Below, one piece after another: positions 51,210 to 59,860 of a DNA stretch of 64,000 nucleotides. Source of the DNA: Solirubrobacter sp963798325. Lineage in GTDB: Bacteria; Actinomycetota; Thermoleophilia; Solirubrobacterales; Solirubrobacteraceae. The notes under the pieces are model-generated. The model was not told the DNA's origin, did no database searches, and saw nothing but the letters and a program-made list of their open reading frames with translations. The stretch spans positions 1,674,001 through 1,738,000 of the forward strand of contig CAWCSS010000008.1 of NCBI GenBank assembly GCA_963798325.1, in the 5' to 3' direction. The position numbers were made by a program, and so were the translations under genes. The first letter of the stretch is position 1. The number at the start of each line of letters is the position of its first letter.

Positions 51210-51230
51210 AATCGCCCGATCGGGGTGATC
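51210..51230 (-). promoter_or_regulatory. Dyad upstream of the YrhK-peptide-nhaA operon
   Basis: Half-sites AATCGCCC (6 of 8) and GGGTGATC (7 of 8) around GATCG give an almost perfectly symmetrical copy. The edge is exactly 33 bases from the ATG at 51176. It lies between the ends of two same-strand genes. Confidence 0.68.
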
Positions 51231-51239
51231 CCGCCTCGG

Positions 51240-52994
51240 TCACGCGGTGAGCGGGATGCGCCCTTCGATCCGCGTCCCGCGACCGGCGGCCGACTCGACC
51301 GTCAGCGTGCCCCGGACCGCCGCGACGCGCTCGCTCATGTTGGCCAGGCCCGTACCGAACCCCGGGGCGGGCTCGAGCGCGCCGCCCACACCGTCGTCGA
51401 CGACTTCGAAGCGCAGTTCGGCGTCGCGCTCGGACACCCGGACCTCGGCGCGCGCGTCGGCCCCGGCGTGCCGGGCGACGTTCTGCAGCGACTCGAGGCA
51501 GCAGAAGTAGACGGCGATCTCCACGTCGGGCGAGTAGCGGCGGATCTGGTCGGCCACGAGCGTCGCCGGTGGCGTCGAGCGCTGCGTCGCGGTGGCGAGC
51601 GCCGCGCGCAGCCCGAAGTCGCGGAGCACCGGCGGGTGCACGCCCTGGGCGAGGTCGCGGAGCTCCTCGACGGCGCCGACCAACCCGTACCCGACCGCGG
51701 CCAGCCGCCTGGCGATCTCGGAGTCATCGGGCGCCAGCTCGGCGGCCATCGCCAGCTGGATCTGCAGGGCGACCAGCTTCTGTTGGGCGCCGTCGTGCAG
51801 ATCGCGCTGAATGCGCCGTCGTGCGACGTCGCCGGCCGCGACGACCCGCGCGTGCGACGCGACGAGCTCGTCCCGGAGGCGGTCGTTCTCCAGCGCGAGC
51901 GCCGTCGCCTGGCTGGCGGCGTGGATCAGCTCGGGATCGGTGTTCAGCGCCGCGTCGTGCCAGATCGCCGCGACCTCGTGGCCCGCGGCGCCGACGCGGG
52001 TCGTCGCCCGCCCGTCGCTGGCCACCGCGGACGCGACGGGCACGCCGCGTGAGTCGACGTAGTCGTCGCCGGCCTCGACCCGGAACACGAGCTCCAGCTT
52101 GGGATCGTCGAGCGCCTCGGCGATCACCGTCCGCCAGCGGCTCGCGTTCGGACGCGTGGTGAGCTCGTCGATCAGTCGTTTCAGCGCGCCGCCGGCGAAC
52201 AGGCTCGCCTGCGCGATCGCGAGGAGGAACCCGAGCGGCATGACACAGCGGGCGGCGACGACCACCCAGCCGAGGTCCTTCAGCGTGCGCGCGTCGAGCG
52301 TGATCACGCCGACCGCGAAGCCGTGGAACGCGAGCAACGGGACGGTGAGCAACAGCGCCGGGATGTAGACGGGCAGCAGGGTGCGCCGGCGCGGGCGGCT
52401 CGCCGTCGCCACGCGGTAGGCCAGCAGGACGAGCGTGGCCGTGAGCAGGCCGATCACCACCCACGTGAGGTCGATGCTCGCGGCGATCGCGGGGCGATCG
52501 GCGATCAGCAGGCCGTTGGCCGGGCAGGGATCGCAGCCGCCGAGCGGAGCGCCGCTGGGGACGACCGGCGCGAAGAACATCCACGGGACGAACGCGACCA
52601 TGAAGTAGAGCGTCATCCCGGCGAGGATCAGACGCTCGGGCACGCCGGTCAGCCGGCCTTCCGGGAAGGCGAAGACGACGACGTACCCGAGCAGGAACAG
52701 GACCGGTTCGACGAGCACCCCGAGGCTGTGCAGGTACGGCTCGTTCGCACCCTGCAGCGCGGTCACGGTGATCGTGAACCCGAGGGCCAGCAGCAGCACG
52801 CCGACGCCGTTCCCCGGCCGCCGGCGCAGCCACACGAGCCCGGCGGTGACGGTGGCAGCGACCATGAACGCCGTCTGCAGGCCGTAGGCGGTGGCGTCGA
52901 CGAGGAAGTCGCTCGTGGCGAGGAACAGGCCGCTGGAGATGGCCAGTCCGACCCCGATCACGGCGATAGCGGCGCGCATTCGCGGATCCGACAC
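51240..52994 (-). CDS. Membrane-bound HisKA_3 sensor histidine kinase
   Basis: From the GTG at 52994 the protein has 584 residues; GGGAG ends 8 bases before this GTG. The ATG at 52979 is an alternative. About eight membrane helices fill residues 8-290. A GAF-like or linker domain follows (about 300-385) and a coiled coil (LENDRLRDELVASHARVVAA). The phosphoacceptor motif is RRRIQRDLHDGAQQKL. The ATPase domain has ESLQNVARHAG, VVDDGVGG and GFGTGLANMSERVAAV. The partner regulator is not adjacent, although an orphan receiver lies 2.6 kb downstream. The start overlaps the stop of the glycosyltransferase fusion by one base (TAGTG). Confidence 0.85.
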   Translation of the reverse strand: MSDPRMRAAIAVIGVGLAISSGLFLATSDFLVDATAYGLQTAFMVAATVTAGLVWLRRRPGNGVGVLLLALGFTITVTALQGANEPYLHSLGVLVEPVLFLLGYVVVFAFPEGRLTGVPERLILAGMTLYFMVAFVPWMFFAPVVPSGAPLGGCDPCPANGLLIADRPAIAASIDLTWVVIGLLTATLVLLAYRVATASRPRRRTLLPVYIPALLLTVPLLAFHGFAVGVITLDARTLKDLGWVVVAARCVMPLGFLLAIAQASLFAGGALKRLIDELTTRPNASRWRTVIAEALDDPKLELVFRVEAGDDYVDSRGVPVASAVASDGRATTRVGAAGHEVAAIWHDAALNTDPELIHAASQATALALENDRLRDELVASHARVVAAGDVARRRIQRDLHDGAQQKLVALQIQLAMAAELAPDDSEIARRLAAVGYGLVGAVEELRDLAQGVHPPVLRDFGLRAALATATQRSTPPATLVADQIRRYSPDVEIAVYFCCLESLQNVARHAGADARAEVRVSERDAELRFEVVDDGVGGALEPAPGFGTGLANMSERVAAVRGTLTVESAAGRGTRIEGRIPLTA

Positions 52995-55219
52995 TACACC
53001 GGCTCCCACAGCCAGGTGGGTGTCCAGCAATAGGAGGGCTCGAGCTCGCGGTAGCCGAGCGCCGACATGATCGCGCGCAGCGCGCCGCGCTCCGGTGGCG
53101 TCGCGGCCTCGGCGGCCACCAGGGGTCGATCGCGCCGCAGGACGCCGATCCCGGAGGCGAGGATGTCCGCGCTCAGGCCCTCGGCGTCGACCTTGACCAG
53201 GCCGACCGGGGCGACGCCATCGAGGATCTCGTCCAGAGGCGCGGCGGGGGTGTCGCCCGTCTGCGTCACCGCCACCCGGCCCGAGTTGGTCCGGCCGGGC
53301 GCCTCGGGCGGTGGGCGCCACGGGAGGGCCCTGACCGTGACGTTGCGCCAGGACGGGTGGGCGGCGATGCGATGCACCCTGACGCGTTCTCGCAGCCCGT
53401 TCTCGGCGACGGTCTCGAGCAGGCCGGCGTGGGCGTGCGCGCTCGGCTCGATGGCGACGACGTGCTCGGCGGCGCACTCGAGGGCGAAGAACGTGGTGTG
53501 GTTGCCGTAGTGGGCGCCGACGTCGACGAACGTCCCGCGCGGGCGGCGGGCGCGGATCGCGTCCAGCAGGTCGCGCTCGTAGTAGGTGCCGGAGCGGCGG
53601 ATGGCCTCGGTGATGTGGTCGCCGCCGGGGAGGACGAGCGTCGCGCCGCGCTGGGGGCCGGCCACGTTCACGCGGACGAGCTCTGGCTCGGGAACGGGTC
53701 TGCCCGGCGCGGCCGGGGGCCGTTGGCGTGTGGGTTTGCTCGTGGTGGCGGGCATCGGGTGCGTGTGGAGGTGCCAGCGGCCATGGCCGCGGACGGCCAG
53801 CGTCTCGCGGCTCGGCGCCTTCGCTCCCGCCGCCTTGCTGTAGAGGGAGTCGTGGCCGTAGCCGGGCAGCTCGTAGAGCCAGTCGTCCTCGTGCGCGAGA
53901 CAGACGAACGGGACGCCCTGGCGCTGGCCGAGCAGCCCGAGCCAGACGTCCGCCATGTTCGGCTCGGCGAAGTCGGAGGGGGCGATCTTCAGCGCCGCGG
54001 CATGGTAGCCGCAGGCGCCGGTGCCGAGGATGTGAACGGGCGTGTCGGCGCGCAGTGCGCGCGAGAAGTGCAGCAGCCGGCGCGAGCGGTGATAGTCGGT
54101 GAGGTTGTCGTGCATCACGTGCCCGTGGAAGCCGACGACCGCGCGGCGGCCGTGGCGCTCGATGCCGTCGATGAGCCGCGTCACATAGTCGGGCGGGTAG
54201 TGGAGGTCGTCGTCGCAGACGAGGTGGTAGCCGGCCTGCGCGCCCGCCCAATGGAACTTGCCGGCGTCGCCGCGGTCGCCGTGGTCCTGGCTGCGGGCGA
54301 TGTCGATGCGTTCGTCGGCTTCGAGGACGCTGGGGACGTGGTCGTAGCCGTTGAGGTAGACGCCCAGCCCGTCGACCTGCGGCAGGAGGGCGCCGACCAC
54401 GGCTTCGAGGCCGCGCTCGCGGCGGGGGATGCTGGCGAGTGAGGCGAACACGTACGGGCGGCGTGCCAGGAGCTTTCGCGCGGCGGCGTCGCCGTCGACG
54501 AAGGCGATCGTGTCCATCGGGACGCGCTCGCGCGCCGCGGCGTTCATCAGCGACGGGCCGCCGTCGTGGACGGCGAGCGAGACGTCCGCGCGGTACATCC
54601 GCAGCCGGGCCTTGTGCGCTCTCAGGCTGAGCTGCTGCCCGACGCCGGAGCTGAGCGTGGGCGCGCGGTCCCAGCGCTGCTCGGCGATCGGCTCGAGCCG
54701 CCAGCCGACGGCCTCGAACAGGCGCCGGTCGGCGACGAACGCGGGGAAGTCCACCCAGCCACAGTGCACCACCTGACCCGCCCGCTCGGCGCGGACCGGC
54801 GTCCAGCAGCGTTCTCCCAGCCCGGAGCGCTCGGCCGTCAGGTGCAGGACGAGCGAGGTGCGCCGCGGGTCGGCGATGCCGTCGAAGAGCGCGTCCGCGC
54901 GGGCGAAGAAGCGGCCGCACAGGCGGACATCGTCCTGGAGCACGTAGAAGCGCTCGGCCTGGTGCGGTTCGAGGTCTTCGAGGATGGTGTTCCACCAGCG
55001 CCACCAGCCGCGCTTGCCGTGGTTGACCGGCGCGCGGCGGTAGTTCCAGCCGTTGGCGTGGATGCGCGCCCTGATGTTCGGATCGGGGTGCGGCGTGGCG
55101 TCGTCGTACACGTGCACGTCAAGGCCCTGCGGCGGAGCCTCCCGCTCGAGGTCATCCAGCAACCGACCGAGCCCGTCAGGGCGGGCATAGGTCGTGATGA
55201 CCACGCACGGTCGCGGCAT
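52994..55219 (-). CDS. Glycosyltransferase-like / FkbM methyltransferase fusion protein
   Basis: The 741-residue protein appears to carry three enzymatic parts. Residues about 1-260 resemble a GT2-like fold (CVVITTYARPDGLGRLLDDL, DVHVYDDATPHPDPN, YVLQDDVRL). Residues about 285-500 form a second glycosyltransferase-like unit (VFASLASIPRRERGLEAVVG, YHLVCDDDLHYPPDYVTRLI). After a Pro/Arg-rich linker (about 510-540), residues 555-741 form an FkbM-type methyltransferase with the SAM motif TFVDVGAHYGNHTTFFALE. Such a protein could build and cap a surface glycan. It overlaps the kinase gene downstream by one base and is divergent from the giant protein genes. Domain limits are by eye. Confidence 0.75.
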   Translation of the reverse strand: MPRPCVVITTYARPDGLGRLLDDLEREAPPQGLDVHVYDDATPHPDPNIRARIHANGWNYRRAPVNHGKRGWWRWWNTILEDLEPHQAERFYVLQDDVRLCGRFFARADALFDGIADPRRTSLVLHLTAERSGLGERCWTPVRAERAGQVVHCGWVDFPAFVADRRLFEAVGWRLEPIAEQRWDRAPTLSSGVGQQLSLRAHKARLRMYRADVSLAVHDGGPSLMNAAARERVPMDTIAFVDGDAAARKLLARRPYVFASLASIPRRERGLEAVVGALLPQVDGLGVYLNGYDHVPSVLEADERIDIARSQDHGDRGDAGKFHWAGAQAGYHLVCDDDLHYPPDYVTRLIDGIERHGRRAVVGFHGHVMHDNLTDYHRSRRLLHFSRALRADTPVHILGTGACGYHAAALKIAPSDFAEPNMADVWLGLLGQRQGVPFVCLAHEDDWLYELPGYGHDSLYSKAAGAKAPSRETLAVRGHGRWHLHTHPMPATTSKPTRQRPPAAPGRPVPEPELVRVNVAGPQRGATLVLPGGDHITEAIRRSGTYYERDLLDAIRARRPRGTFVDVGAHYGNHTTFFALECAAEHVVAIEPSAHAHAGLLETVAENGLRERVRVHRIAAHPSWRNVTVRALPWRPPPEAPGRTNSGRVAVTQTGDTPAAPLDEILDGVAPVGLVKVDAEGLSADILASGIGVLRRDRPLVAAEAATPPERGALRAIMSALGYRELEPSYCWTPTWLWEPV

Positions 55220-55276
55220 CCCGTGTTGATCATCCCAACCTTGCGTGGGCGCGTTGGTGGCCCGTAGGATTGCCCC

Positions 55277-58200
55277 ATGCCCGGGGGCCTCGCGACACCG
55301 GCGCCGCGCCGGTCGGCGGACTCGGCGGCCCGTCCCCGCCCGGCCCCGGCCACCGCCCCGCCGGCCCTCGCGCTCGTGCCCGCCCCGGCGATCGCCGCCC
55401 CGGCGATCGACGCGCGAACGCCTCCGCACCTCCTTCGCCGGCGAGTCAGCGACGACCCGCGACCGGATCGCGCGCCGCGGACTCCCGGGGGTGACGAACG
55501 AAATTCCCGATACAACGCGAATTTCATCCGTCACCCCCCTGGAACCAGTGGACGGCACACTGGCGGACGTGGCGTCGCTCGCACCCGCGGCGACCGCGCC
55601 CGGCGAGGCCGCCCCGCTCGCGCCCGCTGCGGCCGCACCGCTCGCCGCCGCGCTCGCGCCTGCCGGCCCGGCGAGGCCGCCCGCTCGCGGCGGAAACGCT
55701 CGCCCGCGGCCGTGCCGCTCGCCGGCGCCGCGCTCGCGCCGCTCGCTCCCGCCGCGCCGGGCGCCGCGGCGCCCGGCCCCGCCGCACACGCCTCCGCCAC
55801 GCCCGGCCCCGCCGCACACGCCTCCGGCACGCCCGGCCCCGCCGCGCGCGCCTCCGGGACGCCGGGCCCCGCCGCGCGCGCCCCCGGCGGGCCCGGGCCC
55901 GATCCCGCCGCGCCGGGCCTCGCCGCCCTCGGCCCTGGCACGCCGGGTCGCGCCGCGCTCGCACGCGCGCCCGCCCCCGCGGCGCTCGCCTCCGGCGCGC
56001 CCGGCGGCCTCGCGCTTGCCTCCGGCGCACTCGCCCGCGCGCCGGGCACGGCCGCTCGCGGCTCAGGCGCGCCGGACGGCGCCGCGCTCGCCCCCGGCGG
56101 GCCCGGTCCCACCGCGCCGGGCCTCGCCGCGCTCGCGCCCGGCGCGGCCGCTCTCTCCGCGGCGCCGGTCGCGCTCGTCGTCGGCGCGCGTGCGGCCGGC
56201 GCGGGCGGCCCGGCGGACGGGCCCCTGGCCGACGTGATCGACATCGCGACGGCGCGCGAACGGCGCCAGGAGCGCTTGGCCGGTGCGCCCGCGGCGGGCA
56301 CCGACGCGGCGCCCGAGATCGCCCCGCTCTCGCCCGACCATCCCGCGCGCGGGCCTCCGGAGTCAGGCGAGGCCTCTCCCGACGTCCCGACCGAAGTTCC
56401 CGACGCCGCGCCCGCCGCGGAAGAGGTGTCGGCGCCCCCGCCGGCGATCGACCCCATGCAGGATCCCGGTTTCGTGGCCCTGGTGCGTCGCACGCACTCC
56501 GTGGCCGCGGCCGAGCGCGCGCATCAGCCCGCGGCCGAAGGTGCCGCCACGACGCAGGGTGCGGCGCAACCGCCCGAGAACGACCTCGAGACCCAGGCCG
56601 CCGCCGGCCAGGTCGAGGTGATGGGCCAGCAGGAGCCCGGCGTGTTCGACGCGCAGACGTTCATCGATGCGGTCACGAAGGCGATCGAGGCGGCGACGCC
56701 GAAGACGCTCGGCGACGTCGACGACTTCAAGGAGTCGGGCGCGGTCGAGCAGGCGACGGCGCAGATCGACGGGCTCGTCAAGGGCGGCAGGCAGGCCAGC
56801 GAGCAGAACATCGCCTCCGCGACGAAGGCGCCGCCCGACCTCTCCGTCGCACAGCCCAAGACGGTCACCGAGATGGTCAACGACTCGCCCGGCGAGGCGG
56901 CGGCCGGCGTCGGCGCGGCGGCCGCGATGCCGAGCGCGGTGCCGGCCGAGCAGACCGACCTCTCGGCCGGGCCGGCGAACGTCGACGCGCAGATGGCCGC
57001 CGCCAACGTCACCGACGAGCAGATCGCGCGGTCCAACGAGCCGGACTTCACCGGCGCGCTCGAGTCACGCGACCGGGCGCGCGAGCACGCCGCGACCGCG
57101 CCGGTCGAGTACCGCGCGCAGGAGGCGACGATCCTCGAGCAGGGACGCGCGGCCGCCGCCGGCGAGGCCGGGGCGGGCCTGGCGGCGATGCACGGGGCGC
57201 GTGTCGGCGCGCTCGACGACGCGGTGGCCGGCAAGCAGGACGGCAAGACCGCGCTGGAGGACGACCACGCCCGGATCGACGGCGAGATCCAAGCCATCTA
57301 CGCCGCCGCCAAGAGCGACGTCGAAGACCTCCTCGACGGGCTGGACACGCAGGTCGACGAGGACTTCACCAAGGGCGAGGCCGACGCTCGCCAGCGCTTC
57401 GAGGACTACGTCGACGGCCGCATGCGCGCCTACAAGAAGGCCCGCTACGACCGGCTCGGCGGCGGCATCCTGTGGCTCAAGGACAAGATCGCCGGCATGC
57501 CGGACGAGGTCGACGCGTTCTACGTCGAAGGCCGGGCGAACTACCTGCGCGACATGGACGCCGTGATCCACCAGATCGCCAACCTCGTCGCCGGCCAGCT
57601 CACCGCCGCCCGCGCACGGATCGTCGAGGGCCGGGCGGAGGTCCGCGCGTTCGTCGCCGCCCTGCCCGAGAACCAGCAGGCGATGGGCAAGGAGCTGCAG
57701 GAGAAGCTCGAGGATCGCTTCTCCGAGCTCGACTCGCAGGTGGACTCCAAGCAGGACGCGCTCGTCGACGCGGTCGCGCACCGCTACATCGAGTCGCGCG
57801 GCGCGCTCGACAGCCGCATCGAGGAGCTGCAGGCGGCCAACAAGGGCCTCGTCGAGAAGGCGCTGAACGCGGTCGTCGGCGTGATCAAGACGATCATCGC
57901 GCTCGGCGAGATGCTGCTGCGCGTCCTGGCCAAGGCGGCGGCGGTCGTCGGCGACATCATCGCGGACCCGATCGGCTTCCTCGGGAACCTGGTCAGCGGC
58001 GTGATGGGCGGCCTCAAACGGTTCGTGGCGCACATCGGGACGCACCTCCAGAACGCGCTCGTGGAGTGGCTGTTCGGGGCGCTCGGCGGCGCCGGGATCA
58101 GGCTGCCGGGCAAGCTCGACGGCGAGGGCATACTCGACCTCGCGACGCAGGTCCTGGGGTTGACCTACACGAACATCCGCTCGCGCGTCGCCCGCGTCGT

Positions 58201-59860
58201 CGGCGAGCCCGTGGTCGCGGAGATGGAGGAGAAGGTCGAGCTCTTCCGCACGCTGATGACGGTCGGCCTGGGCGGGTTGTGGGACCTGGTGTCCGACAAG
58301 CTCGCCGACCTCGAGGACATGGTGCTCGGGAAGATCAAGGACTGGGTGATCGAGCGCGTGATCCGGGCCGGGATCGACTGGATCATCGGCCTGCTCAACC
58401 CGGTGGCGGCGTTCATCAAGGCGTGCAAGGCGATCTATGAGATCGTCATGTTCATCGCCGAGCGCGCCAAGCAGGTGATGGAGTTCGTCGACGCCGTGCT
58501 GGACTCGATCAGCGCGATCGCCAAGGGCGACACGGGCGCGGCCGAGGAGAAGGTCGAGAGCGCGCTGGCCCACGCGCTGCCGCTGGCCATCGGGTTCCTC
58601 GCGAGCCTGCTCGGCCTCGGTGGGATCTCCGAGACGGTCAAGTCGATCGTCGCGGCGGTCAGGCGCCCTGTCGAACGCGCGATCGACTTCGTGGTGATGG
58701 GCATCGCGCGGACGTTCAAGCGCACGTTCGGTGGCCTCGCGGGCGCCGTCAAGGGCAAGCTCAAGGCCGGCCGTGAGTGGGTGGCGGGCAAGGTCGACAG
58801 CGGCAAGGCGTGGGCGCGCGACCGCGCGCAGGCGGTCAAGGACCGCGTCGCCGGCCGCAAGCCGGAGCCCGCCGCGAAGCCCGAGGCCGAGCACGAACCG
58901 CCCGTCGAAGGCCTCGAGCCGCTGGCGATCGACAAGGACTTCCGCTCCAACGGGCATCCGCACGAGCTCTACACGCGCACGGGCTCACCCGAGTTGATCG
59001 TCGCCTCCGTCGCGACCCCGATCACCGCGATCGGCGACCCGATGCTCGACGCGCTCCACATCCGCTACCTCGACGCCCGCCGCCGCTACCAGCTGGCGAT
59101 CGACCTCAACCGCACCAACCCCGCGGCGCAGAGCGGCTGGTCGGCGCGGGTGGCCGAGGTCAACGCGATCGTCGTGGAGATCATCGACCGGATCGTCGCG
59201 CTCGGCCTCGCCGACTCGCCCGGCGCCAGCGCCCCCGGGCTCGGTGAGGTGCAGAAGCACGGCGAGAAGCCGTCGAGCCTCACCAACGGCCCGCGGATCT
59301 GGTGGCTTGAGTCCGAGCACATCCTGCCGTTCGCGATCGGCGCCCAGCTGTGGGACACGGTCGGCGAGCTGGTCCCCGGCCGCGCCAAGCGCGAGGACAA
59401 GGGCCAGACCACGGTCATGATCTACGAGCGGGCCGCCGACGCCAAGACCGTCCCGCACGACACGACCGCGATCAACGCCTTCAAGGTCCGCTACGACCGC
59501 GACCTCGCTCCCGCCGTCGCCGAGTACTACGAGGACGCGCTCGACGAAGGCTCGTGGGACGCCCCCGCGCGCCGCCACTTCACCGAGGTCTTCTTCAGCA
59601 TCCTCGACGACATCAAGGCGGAGCGCGACGCAGCCGTCGCCCGCACCAACGTCGCCATCGCCGGCGAGCACGCCACCACCGCGCCGGCCGGCGGACCAAA
59701 CAACGGCCGCCGCCGCGCCGAGCCCCAGCCGGTCCCGGACGGAGCGAAGATCGCCAGCACCGCCGAGCAGCAGTACAACGACGTGCTCGAACTCGCGCGC
59801 GAGACGCTCGCCAGCGCCCGCGGCACCTCGCCGCGACGGCCGCGAAGGACCTCGCCATGA
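55277..59860 (+). CDS. Giant helical effector-like protein with variable C-terminal domain
   Basis: The frame gives 1527 residues. The first 330 or so are Ala/Pro/Gly-rich and include four 10-residue repeats. From about 410 the protein is charged and helical, with coiled-coil character (about 610-870). Residues about 890-1147 form a helical, partly hydrophobic module that is clearly related to residues 769-1036 of the next gene product. A basic linker follows, then a distinct C-terminal region (about 1200-1510) with ESEHILPFAIG (Glu1347, His1348), which recalls HNH/His-Me nuclease starts but is not conclusive. Between about 55412 and 55690 another frame looks more coding-like, so paired indels are possible. 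The stop overlaps the next ATG as ATGA. It is probably an effector or structural partner of an injection-system-type cargo. Confidence 0.7.
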   Translation: MPGGLATPAPRRSADSAARPRPAPATAPPALALVPAPAIAAPAIDARTPPHLLRRRVSDDPRPDRAPRTPGGDERNSRYNANFIRHPPGTSGRHTGGRGVARTRGDRARRGRPARARCGRTARRRARACRPGEAARSRRKRSPAAVPLAGAALAPLAPAAPGAAAPGPAAHASATPGPAAHASGTPGPAARASGTPGPAARAPGGPGPDPAAPGLAALGPGTPGRAALARAPAPAALASGAPGGLALASGALARAPGTAARGSGAPDGAALAPGGPGPTAPGLAALAPGAAALSAAPVALVVGARAAGAGGPADGPLADVIDIATARERRQERLAGAPAAGTDAAPEIAPLSPDHPARGPPESGEASPDVPTEVPDAAPAAEEVSAPPPAIDPMQDPGFVALVRRTHSVAAAERAHQPAAEGAATTQGAAQPPENDLETQAAAGQVEVMGQQEPGVFDAQTFIDAVTKAIEAATPKTLGDVDDFKESGAVEQATAQIDGLVKGGRQASEQNIASATKAPPDLSVAQPKTVTEMVNDSPGEAAAGVGAAAAMPSAVPAEQTDLSAGPANVDAQMAAANVTDEQIARSNEPDFTGALESRDRAREHAATAPVEYRAQEATILEQGRAAAAGEAGAGLAAMHGARVGALDDAVAGKQDGKTALEDDHARIDGEIQAIYAAAKSDVEDLLDGLDTQVDEDFTKGEADARQRFEDYVDGRMRAYKKARYDRLGGGILWLKDKIAGMPDEVDAFYVEGRANYLRDMDAVIHQIANLVAGQLTAARARIVEGRAEVRAFVAALPENQQAMGKELQEKLEDRFSELDSQVDSKQDALVDAVAHRYIESRGALDSRIEELQAANKGLVEKALNAVVGVIKTIIALGEMLLRVLAKAAAVVGDIIADPIGFLGNLVSGVMGGLKRFVAHIGTHLQNALVEWLFGALGGAGIRLPGKLDGEGILDLATQVLGLTYTNIRSRVARVVGEPVVAEMEEKVELFRTLMTVGLGGLWDLVSDKLADLEDMVLGKIKDWVIERVIRAGIDWIIGLLNPVAAFIKACKAIYEIVMFIAERAKQVMEFVDAVLDSISAIAKGDTGAAEEKVESALAHALPLAIGFLASLLGLGGISETVKSIVAAVRRPVERAIDFVVMGIARTFKRTFGGLAGAVKGKLKAGREWVAGKVDSGKAWARDRAQAVKDRVAGRKPEPAAKPEAEHEPPVEGLEPLAIDKDFRSNGHPHELYTRTGSPELIVASVATPITAIGDPMLDALHIRYLDARRRYQLAIDLNRTNPAAQSGWSARVAEVNAIVVEIIDRIVALGLADSPGASAPGLGEVQKHGEKPSSLTNGPRIWWLESEHILPFAIGAQLWDTVGELVPGRAKREDKGQTTVMIYERAADAKTVPHDTTAINAFKVRYDRDLAPAVAEYYEDALDEGSWDAPARRHFTEVFFSILDDIKAERDAAVARTNVAIAGEHATTAPAGGPNNGRRRAEPQPVPDGAKIASTAEQQYNDVLELARETLASARGTSPRRPRRTSP
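55775..55894 (+). repeat. Four tandem 30-bp repeats in the Ala/Pro-rich N-terminus
   Basis: Units start at 55775, 55805, 55835 and 55865. Each encodes a 10-residue block of the form GPAA(H/R)A(S/P)(A/G)(T/G)P. The copies differ by a few bases, with the first two closest. Such tracts change copy number by slippage and are prone to sequencing error. Confidence 0.85.
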
